A stretch of 64,000 nt of DNA from Limosilactobacillus reuteri (GCF_034259105.1 NZ_CP139478.1:1236501-1300500), one strand, 5' to 3'; counted from the first letter of the stretch, positions 37,225 to 46,855 are shown. Numbers and translations: made by a program. The notes: generated from the sequence alone by a model not told the origin.

Positions 37225-37824
37225 TTACTCTGCTTTTAGCTGATTTATTAGGGATGCGACTCGTTTTTGCAGGGCAGCCTGGTCACCATTATTATTTATT
37301 TTAAAATCCGCCCGCGCTTCTTTATCTGATAATGGCATTTGGGCAGCAATTCGCGCTTGCACTTCCTCTTTAGAACAATGATCACGAGCCATTAACCGCT
37401 TAAGCTGCGTTTGTGGATCAGTATAAACAACTACCACATAATCACAATCTTCATCATAATGTTGCTCGAATAATAATGGTACATCTAACACCACGAGCGG
37501 AATACCCTGTTTTTTTAAAGTATTAACCTGCGCAAAGATAGCATCGTAAATTAATGGCTGAAGAATCTCATTGAGTTTTTTCAACGCTTCTTTATCATTA
37601 AAGACAATTTTTGCTAAGGCTTGCCGATTGAGCTCCCCAGTTGGCAAAAGTACTTTCGGACCAAATACTTTGACAATCCGTGTTAACCCAACCGAGTCTG
37701 GTGTCTGGACTTGCCGCGCTACTTGGTCAGCATTAATCACCGGAATCCCAGCCTGGCGCAAAATAGTGCTTACCGTTGTCTTGCCGGTTGCGATTCCACC
37801 TGTTAATCCAACTATTTTTGTCAT
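37225..37824 (-). CDS. coaE: Dephospho-CoA kinase
   Basis: 199 residues. The P-loop is GLTGGIATGKTTVS, followed by INADQVARQVQ, the PLLFEQ lid region and RLMARDH. It performs the last step of coenzyme A synthesis. The start is 3 bp after mutM, so the two genes are in one operon. Confidence 0.97.
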   Translation of the reverse strand: MTKIVGLTGGIATGKTTVSTILRQAGIPVINADQVARQVQTPDSVGLTRIVKVFGPKVLLPTGELNRQALAKIVFNDKEALKKLNEILQPLIYDAIFAQVNTLKKQGIPLVVLDVPLLFEQHYDEDCDYVVVVYTDPQTQLKRLMARDHCSKEEVQARIAAQMPLSDKEARADFKINNNGDQAALQKRVASLINQLKAE

Positions 37825-37827
37825 TTC

Positions 37828-38658
37828 TTATTCCTTCAATACTTGACAGTGTGGACAAAGTGTCGTTCCACGTTCAGCAACCTTAATTTTAACCATTTTC
37901 GTGCCACAACGCGGACATTCATCCCCCGCATGACCATAAGCTTTTAAGCAATCTTGGAAAGCGCCGGCATCACCAAATGCATTCGTAAAACTATGCACAG
38001 TGGTTCCCTTGTACTTAATCGCTGTCGCCAATTCTTTGATAATATTTTTCCGTAATTCAGTAATCTGGCTAGCCGTTAAAGTATTGGCTGGTTGCTCCGG
38101 ATTTATCCCCGTCATCCATAGTACCTCATCAACGTAAATGTTACCCAGACCGGCGACATGACGCTGATTAAGCAAGAATGGCTTAATCTTTCCCCGACTC
38201 TTTTTTAATTCAGCTGTAAAGTATGGCAACGTAAAGGCGTCTTCTGTCGGTTCAGGGCCAATCGTCTTCAATCCGCCGACATTCATCTCATCACCGGTTT
38301 TTACCAGTGTCATCCGCCCAAATTTACGGGTATCTTGATAACATAATTCCGTGCCGTCCGTAAATTCAAAGACAACATGGGTATGTTTATCAATTGGTCC
38401 GCCAATCGGTTGGTTGTAATATTTTCCTTCCATGCGAAGGTGTGAAATCATCGTCAAATCATTAGTAAAACGAAAAAGAAGATATTTCCCTCGCCGATCA
38501 ACATTTTCAATCGTCTGTCCAATCAACGCCTGCCGAAAATCTTCAACGTCATTGGTAATCGTTTTACCATAATAAACATCGATCGCGTTAATTTTACGCT
38601 TAGCGGCAATCTTCAGCAAACCGCGGCGAACAGTTTCAACTTCTGGTAATTCAGGCAT
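37828..38658 (-). CDS. mutM: Formamidopyrimidine-DNA glycosylase
   Basis: 276 residues. It starts MPELPEVETVRRGL, the catalytic Pro2/Glu3 end, and has a C-terminal zinc finger (CPRCGTK...CPHC) and the H2TH helix region (LNQRHVAGLGNIYVDEVLW). It removes 8-oxoguanine and formamidopyrimidines and cuts the strand. It follows polA by 14 bp. Confidence 0.98.
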   Translation of the reverse strand: MPELPEVETVRRGLLKIAAKRKINAIDVYYGKTITNDVEDFRQALIGQTIENVDRRGKYLLFRFTNDLTMISHLRMEGKYYNQPIGGPIDKHTHVVFEFTDGTELCYQDTRKFGRMTLVKTGDEMNVGGLKTIGPEPTEDAFTLPYFTAELKKSRGKIKPFLLNQRHVAGLGNIYVDEVLWMTGINPEQPANTLTASQITELRKNIIKELATAIKYKGTTVHSFTNAFGDAGAFQDCLKAYGHAGDECPRCGTKMVKIKVAERGTTLCPHCQVLKE

Positions 38659-38672
38659 TTAATTCCTCCGAT

Positions 38673-41339
38673 CTATTTTTTAAGGTCATACCAGGTATCC
38701 CCATACTTACTATCTACTTTAAGCGGCACATCCAACTTAACGGCCGAATCCATTACTTTTGGCACCAATTCCGATAGAACCGGGATTTCTTCCTTTGGAG
38801 CCTCAAAGACTAATTCATCATGAATCTGCAAGAGCATTTTTGCCTTTAGATGGCGTTTCTCAAGTTCATCTTGCATCCGGATCATCGCAATCTTAATGAT
38901 ATCAGCAGCGCTCCCCTGAATTGGCGTATTCATTGCAGTCCGCTCTGCAAATGATCGCTTGCTAAAACTTTTGGCATGAATATCTGGTAAGTAACGACGA
39001 CGGTGAGTAATCGTCTCAACATAACCATTTTCTTTAGCAAACGCAATTGTGTCATTGATGTATTTCTTTACACCGGGGAATTCATGGAAATAATTTTGAA
39101 TAAATTCATGAGCTTCTGCACGACTAACATGAATCCGTTGTGCCAGTCCGTAATCACTAATCCCGTAAACAATTCCAAAATTAACTGCTTTTGCCCGACG
39201 CCGCATATTACGGTCAATCTCGGCATCAGGGGCTAGATGGAAAATTCGGCGAGCTGTACTAGCATGAATATCTTCACCATTCTTAAAGTCTTCCTGAAGG
39301 TTCTTGTCACCAGTGATGTGAGCAAGAACCCGTAATTCAACTTGCGAATAATCTGAAGAGAAGATTTGCCAACCTTCATGACTAGGAACAAATGCCTTTC
39401 TGATTAAGCGCCCTTCCGGCAACCGTACTGGAATATTTTGCAGGTTAGGATCAACAGAAGACAAGCGACCAGTTTGCGTTAATGTCTGTAAGTAGCGCGT
39501 ATGGATCTTCTGGTCATTTGAATGGATAACTTTCAGCAAACCAGTGATATAGGTAGATTGAAGCTTAGCAATTTGACGATATTCCAAAATTTGCTCAACA
39601 ATCGGTGACTTATCAGCTAACTTCTCCAGCACATCAACTGCAGTGGAATAGCCGGTCTTGGTCTTTTTGATCACTGGTAATTTCAATTTTTCAAACAGAA
39701 TATGGCCTAGTTGCTTAGTAGAGTTAATGTTAAATTCCTCGCCAGCTTCTTGATAGATCTGACTTTCAATTTCTGATAGCCGTTCAGTTAATTTACTACC
39801 CATATCTTTCAAAGTTTGTGCATCTACATGGACACCCGCAATTTCCATTTTTGCAAGAACCCGGGTTAGCGGTAATTCAATATCAGTATATAGTGGCGTT
39901 TGCTTATTTTCGTCTAATTTGGCAAAAAAATCCTTGCGCAGCTGTTCAATTGCCCGCGCCTTCGTAGCCAGGTGACTAAAGAAGGTCTTATCATCATCAG
40001 GCACAGCGCGCTTAGCACCTTTACCATAAACTTCCTCATCTGTTCGGACATCATCGTAACCGTGTTCCTGAGCTACTTGTCCCAGGTCGTTACTATTATC
40101 ATTAGTATTTAGAAGGTAAGATGCCAAAAGTAGATCAAAATTAATGTTTTCAAGCGGAATACCGAGGCGATGAAGCCCAACGATTTGTGCCTTGGCATTA
40201 AAGACATTCTTCTTAACACTATCACTCTGGAGTAAATCCTTGAGAGGCGCCTCTTTAAGCAGGTCCACATCTCGACTCGTAAACCAGTGTCCTTCATTGC
40301 CGATCACAAAACCAGCGAATGGTGACGTGTGGTAATTTTCTTCTGGCATTTCAAGGTAAAAACTTACTTCACCCGTTAATTGTCCTAGTTCATCTAAGTT
40401 ATCTTTAGTTAAAACTGTGTAGTCAATTGGAGCAATCTCAGCTTCGTCTTCCTCTCCAGCCCCATCGATATCCATCTTTTTCAAGAAAGATTTAAAGCCC
40501 ATCTCTTTGTAAAACTTAATCAAGTCATCCGTTTGTGGGCCCTGATATTGCAGATCATCTAAACCAATCTTGATCGGAGCATCCCGAAGAATTGTTGCTA
40601 ATGTCTTACATTGGCGAGCAACCTCTTCATCCTCAATCAAATGTTCTTTCATCTTACTCTTTTTGAGGTCATCGATATGGTCATAAAGCTCTTCAACTGA
40701 ACCAAACTGTTTTACAAGCTTGATTGCAGTCTTTTCCCCGATTTTAGTTACACCAGGATAATTATCGGAAGAATCACCCATCAGTGCCTTCATATCAATT
40801 ATTTGGCGCGGCGTAATTCCTAATTTTTCTTCGACATGCGCTGGCGTGTAGTGCTCCGTATCAGTAACTCCTTTGTGGGTAACAGCAACGGTCGTATTCT
40901 CACTTGCTAACTGGGTAAGGTCTCGATCTCCAGTTACGATCAACGTCTTGTAGCCAGCATCATCCGCTTGCTTAGCCAAAGTACCGATAATATCATCAGC
41001 TTCATAGTTAGCTAATTCATAACTATGTAATCCAGAGTCTTTGATCAATTCGCACAGATAAGGGATCTGCTCGGTCAATTCATTAGGCGTCTTGTTTCGA
41101 CCACCCTTATAGTCATCATACATCTTCGTCCGGAAGGTTACTTTTCCTGCATCAAAGGCTACTAAAGCCGCATCCGGTTTAAAGTTTTGCAACACATGGT
41201 CAAGCATCAACTTAAAGCCATAAATTGCAGCTGTATGCAAGCCGTCCTTATTTGTAAATTTGTCCATTTGATTATGCATAGCAAAAAATGCCCGGAAAAC
41301 AATACTATTTCCGTCAATTAACAATAATTGTTTTGTCAT
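38673..41339 (-). CDS. polA: DNA polymerase I
   Basis: 888 residues. An N-terminal 5'-3' exonuclease (LLLIDGNSIVFRAFFA, DALVAFDAGKVTFR, VTGDRDLTQL) is followed by a degenerate 3'-5' exonuclease domain and a family A polymerase with motif A (SSDYSQVELRVLAHI), motif B (RRRAKAVNFGIVYGIS) and motif C (QIHDELVFE). The middle domain lacks the acidic DEDD residues of a proofreading exonuclease, as usual in Firmicutes. First gene of polA-mutM-coaE-nrdR-dnaB-dnaI. Confidence 0.98.
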   Translation of the reverse strand: MTKQLLLIDGNSIVFRAFFAMHNQMDKFTNKDGLHTAAIYGFKLMLDHVLQNFKPDAALVAFDAGKVTFRTKMYDDYKGGRNKTPNELTEQIPYLCELIKDSGLHSYELANYEADDIIGTLAKQADDAGYKTLIVTGDRDLTQLASENTTVAVTHKGVTDTEHYTPAHVEEKLGITPRQIIDMKALMGDSSDNYPGVTKIGEKTAIKLVKQFGSVEELYDHIDDLKKSKMKEHLIEDEEVARQCKTLATILRDAPIKIGLDDLQYQGPQTDDLIKFYKEMGFKSFLKKMDIDGAGEEDEAEIAPIDYTVLTKDNLDELGQLTGEVSFYLEMPEENYHTSPFAGFVIGNEGHWFTSRDVDLLKEAPLKDLLQSDSVKKNVFNAKAQIVGLHRLGIPLENINFDLLLASYLLNTNDNSNDLGQVAQEHGYDDVRTDEEVYGKGAKRAVPDDDKTFFSHLATKARAIEQLRKDFFAKLDENKQTPLYTDIELPLTRVLAKMEIAGVHVDAQTLKDMGSKLTERLSEIESQIYQEAGEEFNINSTKQLGHILFEKLKLPVIKKTKTGYSTAVDVLEKLADKSPIVEQILEYRQIAKLQSTYITGLLKVIHSNDQKIHTRYLQTLTQTGRLSSVDPNLQNIPVRLPEGRLIRKAFVPSHEGWQIFSSDYSQVELRVLAHITGDKNLQEDFKNGEDIHASTARRIFHLAPDAEIDRNMRRRAKAVNFGIVYGISDYGLAQRIHVSRAEAHEFIQNYFHEFPGVKKYINDTIAFAKENGYVETITHRRRYLPDIHAKSFSKRSFAERTAMNTPIQGSAADIIKIAMIRMQDELEKRHLKAKMLLQIHDELVFEAPKEEIPVLSELVPKVMDSAVKLDVPLKVDSKYGDTWYDLKK

Positions 41340-41462
41340 TTAATTCCCGCCCTTCTATCGCTAATAGTAATTGTACCAGAGAATATAGTAATGGTTTAGT
41401 TTCTTGACCAAAGATTTAAGCTATAATTAAAATGAAAAAACATTAGATGTGAGATGAAATTC

Positions 41463-42140
41463 ATGGATAAACTCATTAACTATCAAAAGCCTGCAGAAGC
41501 ACGTCTTTTTGCCCTGCTCCTCACTTTTAGCGGTGGCTTCATCGATGCTTTTACATATATCAAATGTGGGCGCACAATGGCAGCAGCCTAAACTGGCAAC
41601 ATTATTTTTCTTAGTGCCGCTTTAGCAAACCATAATTTTCTCGGCGTCGTTGATCGGCTTGACTCATTGATTGCATTTATTCTTGGATTAGCAATGGTCA
41701 GCATCCTGCATGCCCATTTAAGAACTGATTATTGGCGAGTAGTTTGTCTATTGCCGATTTTATTAGTAGGAGCAATTATCGGTTTTCTCCCCGATAGCTT
41801 CCCTGACTATTTGATGGTACCAGCTGTTTCATTTGGGCTTGCAATGCAAAGTGCCGCTTTTAGCAAAATCGAGGGGCTCGGCTATAACAGTGTCTTTACA
41901 AGCGGCAGTGTCAAAAAAGCTGCGGTTGCCTGGAGCGAATATTATTTTCATCATGATCGCTCGCAACGATCAGCTGCCTTTAGTTATTTAATGATCGTGA
42001 TCTGTTTTACGCTCGGCGCGATCATTTCTGCGCAGTTGCTTCCCTTTTTCCGAATGAAAACTATCTGGATTGCCACTTTTTTGATTCTCGTAACTGATAG
42101 TTCTTATTACTTAACTAAAAGAAAAAACGTTAATAAGTAG
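41463..42140 (+). pseudogene. DUF1275 (YoaK-type) membrane protein interrupted by one stop
   Basis: The frame from ATG 41463 (42 codons) runs into TAA at 41589-41591 and continues open in the same frame to 42140. The combined protein would be about 225 residues with six membrane helices. The stop falls in the conserved QTGN motif (GRTMAAA-stop-TGNIIFLSAAL), so the change is CAA to TAA, a single C-to-T. No other defect is visible, so the loss is recent. A reinitiated product from ATG 41667 would lack the first helices. The gene is followed by a bidirectional terminator. The function of DUF1275 is not established. Confidence 0.93.
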
Positions 42141-42146
42141 TTTTTT

Positions 42147-42200
42147 AAAATAGTAAGAGGCTGAGAAAAATTTTTGTTTTCAACAGCCTCTTACTATTTT
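42147..42200. terminator. Bidirectional terminator with 17-bp perfect stem
   Basis: AAAATAGTAAGAGGCTG (42147-42163) pairs perfectly with 42184-42200. Each side has T-rich flanks. It serves the DUF1275 pseudogene on one strand and the Bax-inhibitor gene on the other. Confidence 0.9.
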
Positions 42201-42221
42201 GCAATATAATAACAAGATAAC

Positions 42222-42332
42222 GTGCAAAACAATCACAAGGCTCGAGTCTAAGTACGAACGATAATCAGCCCGTGCCGTGCTAATCATCGTCCTAGCTTAG
42301 CCCATCGCCTTGTCGAGAAGGTTGTTTCACAC
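42222..42332 (-). ncRNA. Long nested hairpin, candidate structured RNA, 3' of the Bax-inhibitor gene
   Basis: On the minus strand, bases 42332-42322 (GTGTGAAACAA) pair with 42232-42222 (TTGTTTTGCAC) over 11 bp with two G-U pairs. Inside are CAAGGC/GCCTTG, CTAAG/CTTAG and a 12-bp stem ACGATGATTAGC/GCTGATTATCGT, again with G-U pairs that would be C-A mismatches on the other strand. That asymmetry says the RNA is made from the minus strand. It begins 10 nt after the stop codon of the gene at 42343 and precedes the terminator. There is no open frame. It may be a 3'-UTR RNA, a processed small RNA or a palindromic repeat. Confidence 0.6.
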
Positions 42333-42342
42333 TCACTTTTAA

Positions 42343-43056
42343 TTAATTTCGGTCACTCATTCCAAAAATTTGAAGAAGTGAGATAAAGAGATTTACAAAG
42401 TCTAAGTACAATTGAAGGGCACCTAGAACAGCTAAACCATTTGTTGATACTTCGCCACCATAGTTGATGTAGATCTGCTTCATCTTTTGTGCATCCCAAG
42501 CTGTTAAAACAGTAAAGATAATAACAGCGATAAAGGAGAAGATGTAAGCAATGGCCGGACTTTGTAAGAACATGTTGATAAGGTAAGCAATCATTAAAGC
42601 AATCAAGGCAGCCATCGCGTGAGCACCAAACTTGCTTAAGTCGCGCTTAGTAATGGTCCCATACAAAGCCATCGTGACAAAAACAGCCGCGGATGATACG
42701 AAAGCTGAGGCAATGCTTGCTCCCGAATAAACACCAGCAATAATTGCAAACTCGACACCATAGATTATTGCCGTCAGCATCAGCATAACAAATGCCCCAA
42801 CTGGGTTCCGGGTAGCACTAAAGCTTACCCCCATTGACAAAGCAATCGGTAGCAATAAGATAACCCAAACCATTCCAGGGTGAGCACTAAAGAAACCGAA
42901 AACCGCACTCCGGAATACCCCCATGGTCAAGTAAGCACTAAATGCAGAAACAAGAACTGCCAGCGTCATATTTCCATACATTCGGGTCAAGAAACTATTC
43001 AAACCAGCTGCGTCAGTAACAACCCGACGCCCTGGCTCTTGAGAAAAGTTATTCAT
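42343..43056 (-). CDS. Bax inhibitor-1/YccA family membrane protein
   Basis: 237 residues with seven membrane helices. The N-terminus (LNSFLTRMYGNMTLAVLVSAFSAYLTM) and C-terminus (GALQLYLDFVNLFISLLQIFG) match the BI-1/YccA family (YetJ in Bacillus, a pH-sensitive calcium leak channel; YccA in E. coli, an FtsH modulator). The ATG at 43056 follows AGGGAG; a TTG directly before it is less likely. It stands alone, with an unusual hairpin and terminator behind it. Exact activity unknown. Confidence 0.9.
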   Translation of the reverse strand: MNNFSQEPGRRVVTDAAGLNSFLTRMYGNMTLAVLVSAFSAYLTMGVFRSAVFGFFSAHPGMVWVILLLPIALSMGVSFSATRNPVGAFVMLMLTAIIYGVEFAIIAGVYSGASIASAFVSSAAVFVTMALYGTITKRDLSKFGAHAMAALIALMIAYLINMFLQSPAIAYIFSFIAVIIFTVLTAWDAQKMKQIYINYGGEVSTNGLAVLGALQLYLDFVNLFISLLQIFGMSDRN

Positions 43057-43147
43057 CAAGACTCCCTCTTTCTATTTAATTTGACTTTATTTGACTAATT
43101 ATAAAAATGGTAGCAGAGGCCACCATTTCATTCAAGTAAATCTTTAA

Positions 43148-44452
43148 TTATTTTAACAATTCTTTGTACTTTTCTTCGTACTTTTCAACGTCACCGGCAC
43201 CCATGAAAACAACTACCGCATTGTGGTATTGCAAAAGTTTGTCCATGGTATCCATGTCGATACCTTCACTACCTTCAATCCGTTGCTCCAAATCAGCACT
43301 AGAAACATTTCCAGCATTTTCACGAATTGAGCCAAAGATTGGGGTAACAAAAGTCTTATCTGCTCGGCTAAGCGATTCTGCAAAACCATCAATGTAAGCG
43401 GCCAATCGTGAATATGTGTGAGGCTGGAAAACAGCGATAACTTCACGATCTGGGTACTTTTGCCGTGCCGCATCAATTGTTGCTTTAATTTCGCTTGGAT
43501 GGTGAGCATAGTCATCAATAATGGTCGTATCCGCAATGTCAGTTTCGCTGAAACGACGCTTTACCCCACTAAAGTTGGCTAGTTCCTGTTGGATCTCATC
43601 CATGTTCATGTGCTCCATGTATGCAACCGCTAGTACCGCCAAGCTATTAAGAACACTGTGTTCACCGTATAAGTGAATGGTAAATGTGCCAAGCTTTTGG
43701 TCGCGGAAGTAAGCATCATATGTTGAGCCTTCTGGTGTCCGTTGAATGCTTTCTGCCCGGAAATCATCATCTGGATTAGTTCCATAGTAGTAAACCGGAA
43801 CATCAACATTTAAGTCACGAAGACTAGGATCGTCTCCCCAAGCAAAAATTGCCCGTTGAACTTGCTTACCGTATGTTTCAAATGAATCACGGACATCTGC
43901 CAAATCATTGAAGTAATCAGGGTGATCAAAGTCAACGTTTGTCATAATTGCATAGTCTGGATGGTAGGCAAGGAAGTGATCACGGTATTCATCGGCTTCA
44001 AAAACAAAGAAGCGTGCATCCGCATTTCCTTTACCTACTCCATCACCGATCAAGTAGCTAGTTGGTTCAACTGCCGCTAATACGTGTGATAACAATGCAG
44101 TCGTACTGGTCTTACCGTGTGCTCCGGCAATCCCAATACTAGTATGATTCTTAACCTCATTTTCAACAGCCTCAGGGTAACTTAAAATTTTAAGGCCTAA
44201 TTCATGTGCTCGTTTAATCTCTGGGTGATCATCATCAAAAGCGTTTCCTTGGATAACAATCATCCCTGGTTTCAAATTGGCTGGATCAAATGGCAAAATT
44301 TTAATTCCCGCCGCTAATAATGGCGCTTGTGTAAATGTTTCCTTTTCAATATCTGAACCTAGTACTTGGTGTCCTTTGTCATGAAGGATACGTGCTAAAG
44401 AGGCCATCCCGGTCCCTTTAATACCAACAAAGTAATATGTATTTTGTTCCAT
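43148..44452 (-). CDS. murC: UDP-N-acetylmuramate-L-alanine ligase
   Basis: 434 residues. The N-terminal Rossmann motif is [17 protein letters not shown], the ATP-binding loop [15 protein letters not shown], then [28 protein letters not shown] and the C-terminal [14 protein letters not shown]. It adds L-Ala to UDP-MurNAc in the cytoplasm. The ATG at 44452 follows AAAGGAA; the frame runs 7 codons further upstream over that site. It lies downstream of ytpR. Confidence 0.97.
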   Translation of the reverse strand: MEQNTYYFVGIKGTGMASLARILHDKGHQVLGSDIEKETFTQAPLLAAGIKILPFDPANLKPGMIVIQGNAFDDDHPEIKRAHELGLKILSYPEAVENEVKNHTSIGIAGAHGKTSTTALLSHVLAAVEPTSYLIGDGVGKGNADARFFVFEADEYRDHFLAYHPDYAIMTNVDFDHPDYFNDLADVRDSFETYGKQVQRAIFAWGDDPSLRDLNVDVPVYYYGTNPDDDFRAESIQRTPEGSTYDAYFRDQKLGTFTIHLYGEHSVLNSLAVLAVAYMEHMNMDEIQQELANFSGVKRRFSETDIADTTIIDDYAHHPSEIKATIDAARQKYPDREVIAVFQPHTYSRLAAYIDGFAESLSRADKTFVTPIFGSIRENAGNVSSADLEQRIEGSEGIDMDTMDKLLQYHNAVVVFMGAGDVEKYEEKYKELLK

Positions 44453-44490
44453 CAATCCAATTCCTTTCAACAATTCAATTTAAAATAAAT

Positions 44491-44526
44491 GCGAGGGGTA
44501 GATCAGTAACTATGATCCATCCCTCA
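44491..44526 (-). terminator. Possible intercistronic hairpin between ytpR and murC
   Basis: GTGAGGGATGGATCA and TGATCTACCCCTCGC pair imperfectly around a 7-base loop. On the minus strand it is followed by only an ATTTATTTT stretch, so termination would be partial. It may uncouple ytpR from murC. Confidence 0.5.
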
Positions 44527-44578
44527 CTAAATAATAAAGCATTATAAAATTTTGGCAATAGTAATCAGCTGTTTTTTG

Positions 44579-45226
44579 TTAGTTTTCTGGGTAAAACGTA
44601 TCGGCCTTAGCAAAATCAACCGGTTCACCGACTTCTTGCCAGTCATCAGGGATAATGAATAGGCCCTTTTCATCGGGAGCATTCTTAATCCGTAGTTCAC
44701 GGAAACCACAGAGCATTCCGTCACTATCAACACCCATCAATTGACCAGGCCAAATGATCTTACCGTCTGGCATCATCGCACCAGGCCGAGCAACTACGAC
44801 TTTAATACCTTCTGCAACATTAGGAGATCCACATACGATTTGGACAGTCTTATCATCAGCAATCCGTGTTTGCGTTACTTTTAAGTGGTCAGACTTAGGA
44901 TGGTCAGTGATCTTTTCAACATAACCGACCACAAATTTAGGATCTTCGTCAGCCGTTAAGAGCTTATCAAAGCCCGCTTCTTGTAACTTTGCATTTAATT
45001 TTTCAACTTGGGCTGCATCCAAAAATACTTGCCCGTTTTCACTTGTTAATTCTGGTAAGACCTTGCTGGCGTTCATAAAGTTATAGCCAAGTAATGCACC
45101 ATCTTTTTCAGCGGTGATCTGAGCTACATCATCAGCAATCTTAGTAATTTGGTTATCCGCATCTGGAGCGGTAATAACGACTAAAATGTCGCCTAATTCA
45201 TTGGGATTGTAACTTGAAATTAACAT
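44579..45226 (-). CDS. ytpR: YtpR family tRNA-binding domain protein
   Basis: 215 residues. The C-terminal half is an EMAP-like OB-fold with VVGYVEKITDHPKSDHLKVTQTRI, IVCGSPNVAEGIKVVVARPGAMM and DGMLCGFRELRI, like the PheT N-terminal domain. YtpR proteins are free-standing versions of this domain; their role is unclear, perhaps tRNA or quality-control binding. The ATG at 45226 follows GAGAGG. The ytpP partner is on the other side of the ISL3 insertion, 80 bp upstream of this start. Confidence 0.92.
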   Translation of the reverse strand: MLISSYNPNELGDILVVITAPDADNQITKIADDVAQITAEKDGALLGYNFMNASKVLPELTSENGQVFLDAAQVEKLNAKLQEAGFDKLLTADEDPKFVVGYVEKITDHPKSDHLKVTQTRIADDKTVQIVCGSPNVAEGIKVVVARPGAMMPDGKIIWPGQLMGVDSDGMLCGFRELRIKNAPDEKGLFIIPDDWQEVGEPVDFAKADTFYPEN

Positions 45227-45297
45227 CAAATATTCCTCTCTCTAATATAATCTACCATTTTATATTATTACATAAAAAGAAGACTATGAAAATCTAA

Positions 45298-45305
45298 TTT
45301 AAAAC
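45298..45305. repeat. Left copy of the 8-bp target duplication TTTAAAAC
   Basis: Identical to 46799-46806. Together they exactly flank the ISL3-family element, the footprint of its insertion. Confidence 0.92.
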
Positions 45306-46798
45306 GGCTTTACAATTTTAAGTACTGATGGATTTAACATCAGGGCTTTATTTGTTTAAAATTTAAAATAAAAAAGCGAAAGATGGTTGGACCCCGTCTT
45401 CGCTAAGAAAGGACCATCTTTCATGAACAATTCTATCAAAACTATCTTAGGAATTAAAGATCCTTACCTCAAACTAGATGAAAAGAATTTTGATAACCCA
45501 ATTGAAGATCAACCTAATCAAATCATTGTCCATCTTATTCAAACTTACCCCATGCATTGCCCAAAATGTGGACACTTAATGTGTAAAAATGGCTATAAAA
45601 CAGTTAATTGCTTGGGACCAGAGCTTCACTTTAAGCCAACAATCTGGTCGATTAAAAAGCAAAAATATATCTGTAAAGCTTCTTCTTCTTGTCCTGAAGT
45701 AGTTACTAAATTAGCAGCCGTTGAAGATATTCATTATCGTAATCATATCTCTTTAGCGATAAAACAACGGGCAATGATGCTTCTAACAAAAAACGAATCA
45801 CAAAGTGATTTAGCCAAAGAATTAAATGTCTCTGACTGGACAATTAGACGAGTCATTACAAATCTTGATCAGTTTTTTAAGCCTAACTATCATTGGTTAC
45901 CTCGCCATATTGCCTTTGATGATTTTAAGTCTGGTCGCTTTGCCCCCAGCGGAATGAGTATGATTCTAATGAATATTGAAAATAAGCGGACGCTTGATAT
46001 TATCTTGTCACGTAAAAATAGCTATCTGCGAAAATACTTTCTTCGATATGACCGTTCAGCACGCTTAGCAGTTCAAACAGTAACGGTTGACTTGTACACT
46101 CCTTACCGCCATTTGATTCATGAGCTTTTCCCCCACGCTTTAATTATCGCTGATCATTTTCATATTGTTGCTCAAGCATATCGTGCATTTAACAAAATTA
46201 GGATCCAAGTAATGAATCGTGCCGGTGCTGGCACTCATAAATGGCGTGCACTTAAGCACTTTTGGAAATTACTCCTAACGCCTGCTAATGAGCTTAAATA
46301 TGATAATTATTGGTCAAGGCGTAACTTTAGTTACGCTCAATTAACTGATGTTGAAGTCATTCATCGTCTTCTAAGCTTTGATAATGAACTAAAAAGAGCT
46401 TATGAATACTATCAAAACTTAATTCTGGTGATTGCTCATCGTAGTAAGAAAGAATTAAAAAACTTACTCGCGATTAAATGGACGCAGCTTCCCCAAGCAC
46501 TGCAAAAAGTTCAGCGTACTCTTCGCAGACATAAACAAGAAATTTACAATAGTTTTAAATATGATACCTATACAAATGGTCCCGTTGAAGGAACTAACAA
46601 TAAAATTAAAGTTATTAAACGAACTGCTTATGGCTTTCGTAATTTCTTTAATTTCCGAATTAGAATCCTCCTTGCATTACCAAATACCTACATTGCAATA
46701 AACTGGAGAAATAAACAAACAGCTCATGCCAAAGTCCAGGCACAAGCTGCTTAGTAAAATTATTTTATTTTCTCATCAGTACTTCTTGACGAAGAGCC
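45306..46798 (+). mobile_element. ISL3-family insertion sequence, complete
   Basis: 1493 bp. The ends are imperfect 25-bp inverted repeats: left starting GGCTTTAC and right (reverse complement) starting GGCTCTTC, both ending in AAGTACTGATG. It is flanked by exact 8-bp duplications TTTAAAAC, the size made by ISL3 transposases. The transposase gene is intact. The left end is 80 bp upstream of the ytpR start, and the right end is 10 bp from the ytpP terminator stem. Exact duplications and an intact gene indicate recent transposition. Confidence 0.95.
45423..46754 (+). CDS. ISL3-family transposase
   Basis: 443 residues. An N-terminal zinc-binding region (MHCPKCGHLMCKNG and CKASSSCP) is followed by a helix-turn-helix (SQSDLAKELNVSDWTIRRVI) and a DDE domain with IAFDDFKSG, LIIADHFHIVAQAYRAFN and GPVEGTNNKIKVIKRTAYGFRN. 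The ATG at 45423 follows AAAGGACC. The frame is intact and the element ends are present, so the element could still move. Confidence 0.95.
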   Translation: MNNSIKTILGIKDPYLKLDEKNFDNPIEDQPNQIIVHLIQTYPMHCPKCGHLMCKNGYKTVNCLGPELHFKPTIWSIKKQKYICKASSSCPEVVTKLAAVEDIHYRNHISLAIKQRAMMLLTKNESQSDLAKELNVSDWTIRRVITNLDQFFKPNYHWLPRHIAFDDFKSGRFAPSGMSMILMNIENKRTLDIILSRKNSYLRKYFLRYDRSARLAVQTVTVDLYTPYRHLIHELFPHALIIADHFHIVAQAYRAFNKIRIQVMNRAGAGTHKWRALKHFWKLLLTPANELKYDNYWSRRNFSYAQLTDVEVIHRLLSFDNELKRAYEYYQNLILVIAHRSKKELKNLLAIKWTQLPQALQKVQRTLRRHKQEIYNSFKYDTYTNGPVEGTNNKIKVIKRTAYGFRNFFNFRIRILLALPNTYIAINWRNKQTAHAKVQAQAA

Positions 46799-46806
46799 TT
46801 TAAAAC
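46799..46806. repeat. Right copy of the 8-bp target duplication TTTAAAAC
   Basis: Identical to 45298-45305. It lies 2 bp from the stem of the ytpP terminator. Confidence 0.92.
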
Positions 46807-46808
46807 TA

Positions 46809-46852
46809 AAGAAGGCTGAATAATTCAGTCCCTTTATTTTCACAGCCTTCTT
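46809..46852 (-). terminator. Hairpin terminator after ytpP
   Basis: AAGAAGGCTG pairs with CAGCCTTCTT (46809-46818 with 46843-46852), with a 24-base loop. The T run after it on the minus strand (TTTAGTTTT) is interrupted by two bases. Confidence 0.7.
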
Positions 46853-46855
46853 ATT

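Noticed and set aside
41385..41462. A TTGACC/TATAAT promoter before the DUF1275 gene
   Set aside because: The boxes are only 12 bp apart, too close for sigma-A; the TATAAT may be real but no matching -35 was found.
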